Shown: one piece after another, positions 22,740 to 35,972 of the stretch
How the letters are laid out: each line of letters opens with the position of its first letter
Position numbering within the stretch: the first letter of the stretch is position 1
Assembly (NCBI GenBank): GCA_013397935.1
Contig: VZRN01001317.1
Location: forward strand, 2,737,095-2,801,094
Direction of reading: 5' to 3'
Source of the DNA: Dasyornis broadbenti
Taxonomy: Eukaryota; Chordata; Aves; Passeriformes; Dasyornithidae
Length of the DNA stretch: 64,000 nucleotides
Made by a program: the position numbers and the translations under genes
Notes under the pieces: model-generated
Seen by the model: only the letters and a program-made list of their open reading frames with translations
Database searches by the model: none
What the model was told of the DNA's origin: nothing

Positions 22740-25700
22740 CTTTCAAGATAAGACAGTAAATGCTACTGCATCCTGTGACTGCTTACAGGTTTTGAGACAT
22801 TCAATCTGTGCTTCCTCTCTACCATTTCTACACAGGCAGCTGAATAAATCTTATTCACCAGTAGAAAAAGGAGGAAAAAACAGTCGAGATAAAAGTTTAA
22901 AACCAACTTGTGACATTGTGCAGGTTTTTACTCTGTTTTAAAGGAAGCTTTATTTTTTTTTAAGCAACATTATGGAATAACATGGTCTCAGTGATTTAGG
23001 TTTTGCATAATTTTTTTACTTCATAGACCATAACTAAGACTTCAATTTATACGTGGTCAGACAGAAGGGGGTTGATTGTCATTTATAATTTTTCAGCAAG
23101 GTTTAATCCTTGTCAAGTGCCCATTCTCATAAAAATTCCATATGAAAGAAAAAAAATTGCTTCTAAGCCTTCCTTAAGAAAATTAAAAGATTTCCTTTAA
23201 GTTTTTTATTCACTCCATGGAATTTTATTTTTCTGCTATAGGCTTTTATTATCTATTTCAAGAAAATATCTGTTAAAATTTAATTATTTAGTTAATAACT
23301 GTATAAAACTCTGTTGCACAGGTACTTCTTTTGTCTTCCCCCTGCTAGATTAGTATTACACAATGTGAAAAATCTAAAGCAAAACTTCACCATGCTGTAT
23401 TGATTGGAAACATAGATAATACTTTCTGTTCTCACAAGAAAGATCTGTCTGAATCAGTGGAGATTGAATGAGCTTATGGAGCAGCAGCATTATTCCTTCA
23501 TTCATACAGAGACTACAGAGGGCTGTAGGATGAAAGAGATGTAAAAGACGTACAGACAGATGCAGATTAAATTTGGAACATGATCAATCGATGCTTTGTG
23601 TTAGAACATTTTAATAATATCCTGTCCTCTAGTTCAGATGTAGCATCTGACAGCAGACATGATGCAAATCCCTTGTAATGAGAGGAAAATGCTTCCACTG
23701 CATTGTTTGCTGTGAATTATTGCACCCCGTTTGTTGCACCTTGCCTCTTCCTAGTTCAGCAAATTCATAATCCAGCTGCTAAACACACATAGTTAAAGTT
23801 TATTTCGGCTCAAAAGTAGTTCTGAATAATTCTGAAAGTGGCATTGTTTCATCTCTTAGTTGTTCTAGGCCTGTTCCAACAGCAAATGAGGAAAAAATTC
23901 AGCTGAAACAAAAGATTTTGCATTAGTAAGAAAAGATTTCTGATCATTAGGGCCAGAATAAGAGAGTGGAATAAGAGACTGGAATCTCCACCACTGGAGC
24001 TGCAGAGGCCTGGCTGGGAGGACAATTCAAGGCCTATTTCAGTCACTTTTATAAATGTGTCAATTGCTGGCATAAACTCTTGGGCACTAATAGGCCTTTC
24101 TTTGCTTAATGGTTGCCCCCAAAATTAATATTTATATTAACAACGCTAATTCCCTCAGGAGAGGTGCTGCTGAACAAGAAATTCAAACCTCATGCTGGCA
24201 CTGATGTTACTTGATTGATTACTCCTTGCACAGGTTCTGAAGTGCCCGTTCTGAGCCCTCCTTCTCCCAGCTGTTGCACATCACAGCCACTCATGCGCTG
24301 AAGCCAAAGGAGTCACCTCCCTCATGGTGCAGCACAGAACCTGGCACTGCAGATTTCCAGGACTGACATATTTCGTGCCAGAGGAGGGTGACTGTATCTC
24401 TCGATTATTCACATTAAATGCCTTTAAGCTGGCAGGCAAAATCTCTTTTGCTGCTGAACTCAATAAGGGGCTTAGTAAAAGTGACAGAACCTACCCCCAA
24501 AAAAAAAAAAAAAATCAGGATGAAAGGCAGAGGTTCAATGTTGGGTGCCCAGGTGAACAATGGAGACCATCTATGCATTTAAGGAACCTAAATAAGATGC
24601 TAAGAACCCCAAAATGCTAAGGTTTCTCAGATTCTATTGGAGCATCTGAAAATTACAGGTTCACAGAATTTGTTTTTAAAAAAACCCTTTATTTAGAACC
24701 CTTTATCTATGGTTGTATTAGATTTCTTTATATACGAAGTGCATAAAACTAATTTTAACCACCTGACTTTGAGTATTTCAATCAAAATATAATTAAAAAT
24801 CATTCTACTTGCACACTTTCTGCTGAAGGGTTTTATTTTTGATAAGTTAAGAACTTTCATTTTGTGCAGTCTTCCCCTTTCAGTAGTTATCCAGCTAAGG
24901 ACTTTTGTCTTTATGATGAGAACAGAATTTAATAAATGGTTTTAATATATCCATCATCACTATATAAATGAATTCTATCGAATTTTTGTTGTGTCGTTAA
25001 CAAAGAACAATTCATCAAGCTTATCTTTTTACTTATAATTATTTCATTAAAAGGACATTTATGTGTTCAACATCAAACTAGTATTTTTCTCTTTTTCATT
25101 TTCCATTTTGTTCCATTCCATATTTAAAAAAAAAAAAATCCAGAAAAATACAACCTGTGAAAAGAAAGGTTGAAGTGTGAATTTACTTCTGTTTAAAAGC
25201 TGTGGCATTGATTTTATTATGTGTATGAATCCAGATGGCTCTCTTCGTTACCTGCACAAGATTATGTTATTGGGTTGAGCTTGTTAGGTAACTGTGTCTA
25301 GTTAAAAGAAAAAAAGCTTCTTCCTGGAAAATGTCAGTGTTAACAAAATGTTCTGCAATGATTCAACCTAAATGGAAATGATTCATTATATCAAAATGGC
25401 AGAGGACACTCTCTAAGTGAATCAAAACAAATGTATGCTGTATTTTCTAAGCTTATGTATTATGATGGTGGTAACCTGGGACACCACCGTGGGATTTTGA
25501 CAGATTTTAGACAGAAAAGAGGGATTGTTTAAAATGTGTCATAAAATAGAAGGTCTCACTAAAAAGCCTGGCTCATGGAACACAATGGGACGTCATGCGC
25601 CCTATCTGGAAATGGATCAAAGCCTACAAAGGGTATTTTTTTCCACAGACACCTCTAATGTCAAATTTCCTCTAATTGCAGAGCGAAATCACCTTTTGTA

Positions 25701-28700
25701 ATGTAAGCAGTAGGGGAAAGTTCAAAACTTATTAACTTAATTTCTATGCCACTTAAAATAGAAAAGCTTTTGAAAATGAGAGAAGATGGGCACGCACCGT
25801 GGGCTGGCTCACCTTTGTGAAACTCACTTTAGAACAGGAAATATTTCTCAGCTGACATCTCTCAGCTCCCATTTTCCCCTGGTGTGGACTCGGGGTGCAG
25901 TACCCCTTTCTTCACTGCCTTTAGCACTCCTCCCACTGGGGTCACTCACACTGGGGCACATCACTTCCTACAGAGACAAGATGTGGCGATAATAGATTAA
26001 TTAAATGTTTTTACAAATGTCTTTGATAAAAAATGCAGTTTCTTCCTTGCATCAAAGAAAGACTAAAAGGAAAGGGAATGGAGTTTGGAACTGAATACCA
26101 ATGCCTGTTAGTCCTGAATCCCTGAAACACAAAAAGTAGTCCACAATAGGCACACATTGTATTAGCAGCAAATTTCTGTTTTGACTGTAGAACTTAGACA
26201 AGGAGTAAGGTGATTGTTTGCTACTGTCATTCTTTAGGATAAAAAATTATACTCAGTAATTTTGAAACCTAACTGAAAATTCACACACAATGTGGATTGT
26301 ATAAACACTGTGCAAATAACAGAATGGAATTTGGAAGGCTGGGGACTAATCCTTGAAGACAGCCTACAAAGTCTCAGGAAAGGCAAGACACACTTACGTA
26401 ACCTTTGGAGGCAATCTGAGGAGAAGATGACCATGCACATCGTGTTTTTACGTAGATAAAGACCAGGCAAAACCACCAGGCTCTACACCAACCACATTCT
26501 TTGGATTAGGCCCTGGATAATGAGAGTGATAAGAAGTGTTGCCAAAACCTCAAACCGTACGAGGGGTAAAATGAATGGATTAGGACGTAAACACATACAT
26601 TTGGCTGCCTACTACACCTGGAGCTGTGGGGCAGAAAGTAAGCAAAGATTTTGAGTAAGATAAATGACGTGATGTTTGACAGGGCAGCACATGTCTGGTT
26701 AGAAAGAAGCATTCAGAGTTTGAGTGCAGCGTGAGACAGATTTAGTGTCCCACAAACATCCCACCCCAGGGCACTAAGCAAGGCTACCTGTTAGCAGTAT
26801 TTGTGTCCACTGAGACCATAACGCCTGTGGCTCATGTCATCATTTGGATTGTTCTCTGAACAAGTGGGGATGTACAATTCAGCAGTGTTGCTGGCCTGGG
26901 TTTTACTCAGTGCACCTGGGGTGACCATCTCTTCTTGGTGATGTGGTCCGTGCCTTACAAACAGATGCAAACAGCTTTGCTCTACATGCCAGTTGATTTC
27001 CTTGATTTTGATTTTCAGGATGATAATCACTGCTGACTTTTTTCCCGTCACTTGGTGTTGAGGTGCACCTTTAGATATCTCAAAAATTTGTGCAAGTGGC
27101 CTCAAACTCTTACTGGAGCACAAGCAGAAAATGTTAATGTGGTGCTAAGGCCAGTTCAGAGTGCCAGGCGAGTGCATGAACAATGAGACTGCAGCCAGGA
27201 TGTTGGATAGGGAGGAGGGTTTTTGGTCACAACAAAAGCTCTGTTCCAGCAGCTCCATGGGGCTGCTCCATCAGCTGCTCTCCAGTGTTTCACATTCTCC
27301 ACACTGAGCAGAAGCTCACGAGCTGAAGCTGGGCTGCTCCAGCCTGCTCTGTGCCGCCTGGGCTAAGGAGATGTGCACATTCCCAGCACTCATTCCCCTC
27401 TGCACCAAACACCAACCTGCCCTTGCTCAGATGGTCCCCCCGTGGCCTATCCAACATGGACTGCAAGGGAAATGTTTTGTAAGTGAGGAAGAGAGTGAAA
27501 TCAGTGGGAAGCAAATGTCAACCAGCAAACAGAAGTGGAACCACCTGTTTGGCACTGAGGAACAGCTGTACATGTGCAGCTGCTGTGCTCTCTCTCCCAA
27601 GCACCACTTGCTTGTTGCTTTACGTAAGGGTGACCAGGTTCTCGGTGGGTCTGCAGGATTTAGTTGACGCTATTTAGAAAAGGAGGCTTCTTTACAGTGA
27701 GGATTTACTCAGCTTTAATCAGAACTTCTATGGTAAATAGCAGACCTGCAAAAGTTGTATCTGTTTTTAAATTTTATTTCTAGAGAAGAGTTTTGAAAGG
27801 AACGTTTTCTTACAACTGATCCTTAAAATATACTGTGGATGACTTTTAGAGAATGATATGAGGACTAGATTTTTTTTTTCCTTCTACTTCCAATTACCTT
27901 TTAAAAGACCCTGCAAGCAACCTCATTCATGGAGGATCTACTTAAAGTGATTGAGCTTGTTGGAATATAAATATGATCTTCAATTTTGGAATTTGTCTCC
28001 TTTTTTTTTAATTGGAAATTTTTCTCTTAGAAAATGCAGTTCCATTGAAACCTAAATGCATTCCTAGGGTATTTCCATAATCACTTCTATTAAAATACTT
28101 TCTTTGAAATTAAGCATACATCATCCTACATGCAGGAAAGGTCCCATTCCTCAATCATATGTAGGCAATTAATTCCTGTTGGAGAGCATCCAGCTCAGAG
28201 TATAATTATAAGCAATAGCTAAGAACCATCAAACTCTACTGCACTGAACCATGAAGGATAGAAAGTATGAGAAGAGAACACAGGTTTTGTAGAGATATGA
28301 AAGCTGAAAATAATTGGCCTGCAAGCTGAGTGCAGATGCCTAACCATGTCATAAACTGTGCAGAGTGGCCCAGGCAAAAAGGAATTAACTGCTGAACTCC
28401 AGGCACCACTGCTGATTGTAATAAGCAATTCAGAATCAGCCTGACTGTCCCTGCATTTCCTTTTGTTTCTTTCTTTCTTGTAGTGTAAATTTATCGTATG
28501 CCAGCAATAAGTAATTAGCTTAAAGACAAGTAAGTTGGTAAAATTCAGACAGTTGAAATCTATAGGCATGAATTAATTTTGCCATACCATGCTCAAAGTT
28601 AATTGGAAGTTGGGAACATATGGAGGGAAAACATTAGGGCATTCAGTTCATATGCAATTCAGCATTGATACAATCTTCTCCAGAAAAGGTAAAAAACTAA

Positions 28701-28714
28701 ATGCAGGGAGCATT

Positions 28715-28715
<1 letters not shown>
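22740..28715. other. Noncoding stretch
   Basis: Six kilobases with no recognised gene. It contains poly-A runs near 24498 and 25125 and a GC-richer patch at about 27240-27660 with short frames on both strands. A strong minus-strand splice pair at 25252-25297 has stops in all three frames. I see no transposon fragments. Confidence 0.5.
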
Positions 28716-28745
<30 letters not shown>

Positions 28746-28754
28746 AGAAAAAAA
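28716..28754. repeat. Poly-A tract
   Basis: A run of 23 A bases followed by more A runs separated by single G bases. It may be a simple repeat or the decayed tail of an inserted element; no recognisable element precedes it. Confidence 0.9.
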
Positions 28755-29546
28755 GTCAATCCTCTATTACAATGGTAAAGAACAGAGTGATCTTATGTAA
28801 AAATATATAAATATATTGTTGGCAGTGACTTCTTCCCTTTTTGCCTGCCAAGTCTTATGACAGTGTACATAAAACCAACTGTAAAAAAATCTTATAATTA
28901 GAGTACTTATCATTTTGTATTAAAAATTGGTGCAAAAAATAAACCCCTGTAGTGGATAGCACTTGACTCCAGTTGACAGTAGGCTCAATCCTACATGTTT
29001 TACTCATAGCTTTAGTGCTGGTGACGTCAGTGACTTCTGTACAAGGCCAGCAGGGTTTGCCCTGAGTCGTGTAATTAAAGTGGGAATAGACATAAAAAAA
29101 CTACCTTTAAAAATAATGACAGCATAATCCAAGTAAAATCTCTGAACTGCCTGTTGAAGAAAGGCATTGTCATTCCTGTGAAGGAATCATGTTCAAAGAC
29201 CCTTTTATATCTGTATGCTTTGGGAATGCTGAAATACACCTAAGTGTTGCCTCCCATCCTCCTTTTCCATACTCCATGTAAAGCACTCCTGTGTCAGCAT
29301 CCCTTGGGCAGGCACACCCCAGGGAAGGGCAGAGCCCTGCACAGACCCTCAGCTCAGTGGGAAAGGCTTTTCTCATCATGCTGCAGTGATTTGTCACAAG
29401 ACAATGTCCCTCTCTGAAATCCTACAGCTACTAATTGGGGCCAGGGCGTGCTTTTCTGAGTGTGGCCACTGCCAAGAAAAACCTAAACTGCCCCATGGTC
29501 CCTACTGGGAAATAACCAGAGAAAGGGAGGAAAGGAAAAAACCCAC
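28755..29546. other. Noncoding stretch with a CRE
   Basis: AT-rich sequence, GC-richer after about 29250. Apart from the CRE octamer at 29022 nothing is recognisable. Confidence 0.5.
29022..29029. promoter_or_regulatory. Perfect CRE octamer TGACGTCA
   Basis: The full palindromic cAMP-response element bound by CREB/ATF proteins. It sits in CpG-poor sequence with no recognisable promoter nearby. Function is not shown by sequence alone. Confidence 0.25.
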
Positions 29547-30071
29547 ATGATCTTGCTTTCTCTTACTCACATAACTTTGGAACAGCTGCTGCCTTTTGCT
29601 GGCCATAGCTTAACCGTGGCAAAAAGAAAAAGACCTGCTTGTAGAAACCTACACTTTTGCCTGTTTACATGTTTGAATGGGCACCTCAGGAGGGCTCCTG
29701 AAGTTTGTGATCTGCAGTTTGCTCTGCTTCACCACACACCTGCAGCTCCTCGTGCTTCCCGGAGCGAGTCGCTCCCGCAGGCAGCTCCCGGAATGGTGCT
29801 CAGGCACCTTCCAGCTGGCTGTTTGCCACCCAGCCCTGTGTGCAATGCTGCCTGCCTTAAAATGCTTTGCAGACAGATTTCAGACCCTCTTTCCATTTTT
29901 TTACCTTGCTATAAAAGTCAACAGAAGGATCTGCTCTCAGCCTCGCATCTTCGAGCATCAGCATCAAATTTTACAATGGTTTGTGTTTTGAGAACACGTC
30001 TTTATTCACTTCTGTTCTTCATTGTCTCTAATTTATCCAGGCTTACCTTAAAAACACTTTGCATTCAGTAG
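29547..30071 (+). other. Longest gap-free open frame (174 codons), unassigned
   Basis: An ATG-initiated frame of 174 codons, the longest in the window not crossing Ns. The start context is weak (C at -3). A second frame is also open from 29677 to 29991, which suggests GC-rich composition rather than selection. The product would be Cys/Leu/Ser/Arg-rich with no domain, signal peptide or repeat I recognise. Inside it, 29751-29790 has six CpGs and a 7-bp hairpin. It is probably not a gene, but it is the first place to look for a lineage-specific or noncoding transcript. Confidence 0.1.
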
Positions 30072-33000
30072 CACATTTTCAGTGCCATTTATTTACCATT
30101 TTTTTACCATTTAAATAAAAGCAGGAGAAACAACCATGGCAATTAACAGCCCGTATTGTTTCTCTAAGACAATCCTTGTAATTAGTATGGTAATTTCCCA
30201 CAAATATGACCAAAGCTATATTAGCAACCAGTATTACCATATGCTTCTGGAAAGAAAATAATCATCAAATTGTTTAAGGGTCTCCTGGGAAAGGAGAATA
30301 GAAGATCTGATTTAAGACAATATCATGTCTTGAGAAAATTACACTATGTCCCTGTCATATTTTTATCTATTATGGTGCTGTCTGCTGATGCATTTCCATT
30401 TGAAGAGTGTTCTAATTTATCATGGAAGTAGAGATCTACTGAACTGAGGCTAGTTAAGTGCCAAGAAACAGAACATCAGAGTCTGCTGAACGTGGGCAGA
30501 AACCTGACCCCTAGATAAAGGTGGAGTCAGTCCTGTCACACCTACTTGTATGTTATTATCAACCCTCGACACAAGTTGTGGAGCTGTTCTCTCTTTTTGG
30601 CAAGCAAATTTGGACAGTAATCATTTGATAAGATTTTTTAAAAGCATCATTGCAGTACATTCTTTCTGTACTTTTCTATATTGCAATGCAGCCCAAATTT
30701 GCTTGTCATTGCTGCATGTTAAAAAATCCAGGATCTGTCCAAAGGAAATATCATTGGAATTGGCACAAACATCCTTCTGGGCTGCTGTAGCCTGGATAAT
30801 CTTAGATATTTTCTGCTGATTCAGGTTCTCATGATGATAATTTCATCTTTTCTCACTGTGGAAACACACGCATTTGTCATCTAAAGTATGGAGTGTAAAG
30901 ACAAGCAATGCAGTGATGCCATATGCTGAGGAATCAATGTGAAAGGAATTTGGAAAATTGTACTTGATTTAAAAAGAGGAGGCCCTTTCCAGGCACTTAA
31001 GCCCTTCAAAGTCCAGGCATTTCTCCTCAAACAGGGTGGGCTGGGAAAGGCTAGCCTGTTGGATGTGTACCTGCTTTTCAGATTTCATAAGGATTCTCTG
31101 CTGTTTCAAGTTTTTTTCAGCTTCTCTGCTTTACTATTTAGAGCAAGTTGCTCCCTTAGTGGCATTAGCATTCTGGCTAAGGAAGCCTAGAGGAGCAAGT
31201 TAGGCAGAATCTAAATATATAGAATGTCCTTTGGCTGTGTCAGCAGCTCCAGCTCTTTGTTTCTTATAGGCATGTAAGACTTCCTTGCAGAGAATAACCA
31301 AAGAAACGGCAGAAAATCGACTTTGGAAGAACATAAAATTTTGAGAAAAAGCTCATTAAACCAGTCTGCAGTCATGTTCATTGCATGGCTACTCAAGCAG
31401 AATATTTTCTAGTCCTTTTGTTCCTGTGAAACTCCACTACATATGCTGAAAGCCTGGAAATTGCCTCTGGATTGGGGTGGGGAGTATTCTTTCATATGAT
31501 TTGATGTTTTTGTAAGTATAATTTAAAAGGAAAATAGAATGTACTGCAGGCCCCCAAGAGTCAAAAATCAAAAAATGCCATATTAAAGCTGCATGAACGT
31601 TTGTAAGAAAAATATCCCTTCACTATAGTAGGATAGAAAAGGTTTATTAATTCTGGTTTGTTTTGCGGGATTGCGCACTTTGAATCCTAATGTTCCCCAA
31701 AGTTCTGCAAGATCAGGTTTTTCTATTTTCCTAATGAAGCAGTTCGACATTTCACATGAAGCCCATGGTGTTTAATATTTTAGTGTCTTAATACTAAAAT
31801 GTTAAAAATATAGCTGTCTCCCAAGAAATGATTATATTTTAAAAATAATATACTTAGTCTGATGATTTTTTTTTCCTGAAAATTGTATTTATCCAACTCG
31901 GAGATACATCTTTCTAAAAATCCAAGAGTTTTGTTCATAGACTATATGAAACAGATACAAAGGTAATGTTACCAGTATTATTAGCATTTTCCCGATTAAG
32001 ACAAAGCAGAATTTGGCAACATTTTCTTGCATTATCATAGTCTAAATATTAGGGTTAAATACGAATTCAACAGCCATTTTGATGAAGGTCTGGCATGAGC
32101 CAGAGCTATTTCTGAACAGTTCACTGAAGAAGCTCATGGTTGACTCCTTTAAGACACAAGACGAAGGTTTTTTTCACTTGCATGACACAGAAGTGTATGT
32201 AACTATGTCCTTCTTCTTTTCATATTTTAGGAGTTTTTGACACCTGTGTTTTGAACCAATGACATTTCCATGAGATCCAGTTCTCTGGCACCACACTGAC
32301 TTCAAGTCACTATGGATCAGCTGAGGTGGCTGTGGGGCAATGTGTGGGGAGTCATCCCACTAACACTTTCCAAATCACATGTTCAGGGCATTGCCTCCAG
32401 AGGAAAAGAACAAATTGCTAAAGTATTGCTTTTCAAACTCTCGTATTGGTGCTGATTTTAATCGCTGAACACCCAAGTTTTAGTTCCCGCCCCCCCTCCA
32501 AACCTAAAGTCATAAAATTTCTATCTTTTACTCCATAATATATATAAAAAGAAAATTGTATTCTTTAGAGCTGGAGTCCACAAAGAAAGATCATGAATCT
32601 TTTAATGACAAAGATATTATGGGATGCCATTACATTGGATTAAGGCAGTGGTTGTACCATGGTTCGCTTAATTTTACTGATTTGGTGTCATCGAATAACA
32701 CCTTCCTTTTTGGACTGAAGCGTGATTGTGCTGAAAATACTTTGTAACATATAACTGAAACCTAGATTCCCTCTCTGAGAATATGTGGTGGATACAACAA
32801 TACAGCCCAAACTTCTAACCTGACTTCACAAACTGATTTTAGATATGAGCAAAGTGTGCAAAACTGGTGCACTGCATTTTCCTAATCAGTTTAACTTCAT
32901 TGTGGAAAATGAATTTATGATAATATACCAGAAAACCATTATGCATTTGACCTTATTAAGCTGGAGTAGAATCAAATTGTATACTATTGACCTTAACCTT

Positions 33001-35120
33001 GGCTCACTGTGCGGATGAATGAAAATAATTGCACTAGTAAAAATAATCAAATGGCTGCACACAGCTCTGCAGATTGAATGGACCTTGGCTCGGTGCTATT
33101 AGGAATAATTTAGCCTATAGAAATAGAGTTTTGTAATTAATGAAGAACAAGGACAGGAAAAAAATAGTACTCCACCAGCTGCCTTTAAGCACGAGTGGAT
33201 GGATGCAATTGTAGTAGCAGGTAGTTGTTATAATGTTGAGACTGGTTTTAAAGACTGAAACAGAAGAAATGCATGGCAGGGTGGAGATGGAAACTATGGC
33301 TGGAGACTGAGAATGAGGAGTGTTTGTAACCCAAATTAGACCAGTAACTAAGGAACCCCTAACTATTATTCCAATTAAGAAAATGGAGCTCCTGAGACTT
33401 GCAGATTATGTGACTTTGGAGGAAATTTGGCTCAGGCACTGTGAAAAATAAGATGCCTTTCCTGAGGTGAATGAAAATATTCCAATCTTCATTTTGGGTG
33501 AAAAACATATTTGCAATTGATGCTGCTGGACAGTGGAACTTTTTGTGGGTGTGTGTTTGTGGTCACTTGGGTGGGAGGACACGTCTTCTTGTTCCAGAGC
33601 CAATAAACCAGCAGCTCCAAGACCCAGAAACCCTATTTCAGGGATTGGTATTTAAGTGGCACAGCCTCCTGAGGCCAATTGAGACTTGATTTTAAACCTC
33701 TTATTTAACAAAAATAATATGTTGCATGGTTGTTGGGTTTTTTCCTCCTCCAATTGATATTTTTTCTTCCAGAAGGGATAAAGAGTCAAGTCCTGCTTTG
33801 TCCTATTAATTTAATTAGTATTGGATTGATGTAATTGAGAACAGAATTTGCCCTGTGCTGTTTAAATTAAATGAGAGCTCCATCAGGCTGATTCTTTCAT
33901 ATTACAGTGCATCTTCATTACAACATCATTTAATTCCCTCTGTGCTTTCAACCCTTTATTTCTGTACTCATGCAGAGTATCACTCTGATGCCATCAGTCA
34001 GGTAGGGCATTTTACTGCTTCCTTCATGGAATCCGGCGACCAAAAAAAAAAAAAAAAAATTAAAGTTGTAGAGGGTTGGGGTCGACTTTGATGAGCATTT
34101 CACATTGTGTTTTTAATATTAATGCTGCAGGATTTCATGAACAAGGTTTCATGACTAACACAAGCATGCTGGGACCACTTTTTGTGGCAAAGCAGTGCTG
34201 CTCTATGTTTACCGCCCAGCTGTTAGCACAAATGGGGGCACACTGGCTGTAGAGCCAATGCACAGTTGGCCTCCTTTGCCAAAGTGATTCCATGCCAAAC
34301 ACATGAAGTTTTAATCATAAGCAGTCTGAAATATTTATGCTGTTTGAATTTCCTCATTCTTGTACAGAAACAAGACAAAAGTCCTATTGAAATTTGATGA
34401 TAGAAAGTATTTGACACCAACACCATGCAGCTGAGGTGCCTAATTAATTAGTCTGAGTTAGTAATTACATTGTTGGATTTTCTATTATTGTATTCTCTGC
34501 TTAGTGATACCTTATGCCAAGGTGTGTAATTTCTCAAAAAGACAAGGAAGCGATAATCCTCCCCTCCACTTCCCAGACCTCTGTTCCTCAGCCCAAAGAG
34601 GCAGTTTGGTCTCTGTGGGAATTGGCATCACTGCACGTGGGTTCTTCTTGGAAAGAGATCCACAGCTCTGAGCGAGTCACTTCAGCATCTCTTTCAACGC
34701 TTGTGTTTGATGATACATTTACCATCTAAGATCCTTTTGTGCATTTAAACACTCACATTAGAGCTTTTAAAGGCTTAGCTTAGCTCCCAGCTCTTTCAAT
34801 ATCACAGCTGGCACCATGATGCTGTGCTTACCTTCGTCAAAAGTCTTTATGGTTAGCAGAGACACCCAGCAAGAGACAGAAACAGGGGTTGAGCCCTGTT
34901 GAGCCTTGAAGCTCTCCTGTTTGCCAAAACAGCTAAGAGTCATTGGCTGCAATTGGTGAAAAGAGATGAAATCCTAGAGCTGACCAGGAGGCAAGACATG
35001 CACTCTACACCAAAAGATGCTTTGTGGTTTTGTGACCTGATGGCAGGATGAAGCATAGAAGCATTTCCTCCCCTTTCTAAAGAAATAACTAATAATTTGA
35101 CTGATGTGTTTGTGTGCACA
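30072..35120. other. Noncoding AT-rich stretch
   Basis: Five kilobases with no recognised gene, RNA or transposon. A good minus donor (AAG|gtaagc) lies near 34830, but its acceptor is unclear. A poly-A run lies at about 34043-34059. Confidence 0.5.
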
Positions 35121-35148
35121 TATGCACACATACTTATGCACACATACT
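35121..35148. repeat. Two perfect copies of a 14-bp unit
   Basis: The unit TATGCACACATACT occurs twice in tandem at 35121-35134 and 35135-35148, inside a CA/TG-rich patch. It is a minor tandem duplication. Confidence 0.9.
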
Positions 35149-35944
35149 TACATGTGCATAAATTCTCTTTTCCTCGTTGGCTTTGAGTGGCTACCGAGCC
35201 ACTTGTGAAGCCTCACTCTCTTAAGGGTTGAGGGCTTAAGTCTGCCTGGATCAGACCCTGCAGGGAAACTAACTGAAAGAAATTCTTACGTGCACAGGTC
35301 ATTGTAAATTCAGCAGGACTCTTGAGAAATGTCATTGAAGTTACACACTCAGCTTCTTTCATGTATTTGTACTCTCATCTTTACAATTGTTCTGATTTTC
35401 AGAACAGGTACCATCAGCGGAAAAGTGATTCTTTTTCACTTTTTCCCTCTTGTGACGTTCTTACTCTGAGAGAATGAATCAGTGCTTCCTGATGGAATGC
35501 AAAAAATGTGATGAATGACAGGGAATTGTTGGAAAGAGTAGATTTGCTTAGAGGTGGAATTTAAAAGTAAGAAATAAATAAATAAACAAATCCAGAAACA
35601 TGTATACATGTGTAAACCAACACTGACTTCTCTAATTCTGAACTGCAACTTCTGCAAGATGGAGAATCTGCCACTGTGCAATTAACTAAGTTCAATAGCA
35701 ACTCCATTTTCTGTCCTTCATTAAAGTAACACCAGAAAATGTCTCCACTGCAGACTGAAGCGTACTGTAGCCATACCTGGGTTTTAAATGAGCTGTCTTG
35801 GATACTGGGAGTCCTTGCCAAGGTCAGGTTAAATTAGTCTTCCTGATTTCCACTTTGTCATGGTTATGCAGCTCTCATTACCCAGATGAGCTCATATAGA
35901 ATTAACTTGGGTATCTTCTAACTACACTGTTTTCCATATTGCAG
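35149..35944. other. Noncoding stretch
   Basis: AT-rich, with a short AAAT/AAAC repeat near 35570-35590. It has no recognised gene. Confidence 0.5.
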
Positions 35945-35972
35945 ATATATATATATATATATGTATATATAT
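35945..35972. repeat. AT dinucleotide microsatellite
   Basis: Nine AT units, one G interruption, then more TA units. It is likely length-variable between individuals. Confidence 0.95.

Noticed and set aside
25252..25297. Strong minus-strand splice pair (T-rich acceptor, CAG|gtaacg donor)
   Set aside because: All three frames contain stops, so it is not a coding exon. It shows how readily convincing splice pairs arise by chance here.
33406..33603. Protein-like minus frame near 33500
   Set aside because: It begins at TTG rather than ATG and has no supporting acceptor or donor.
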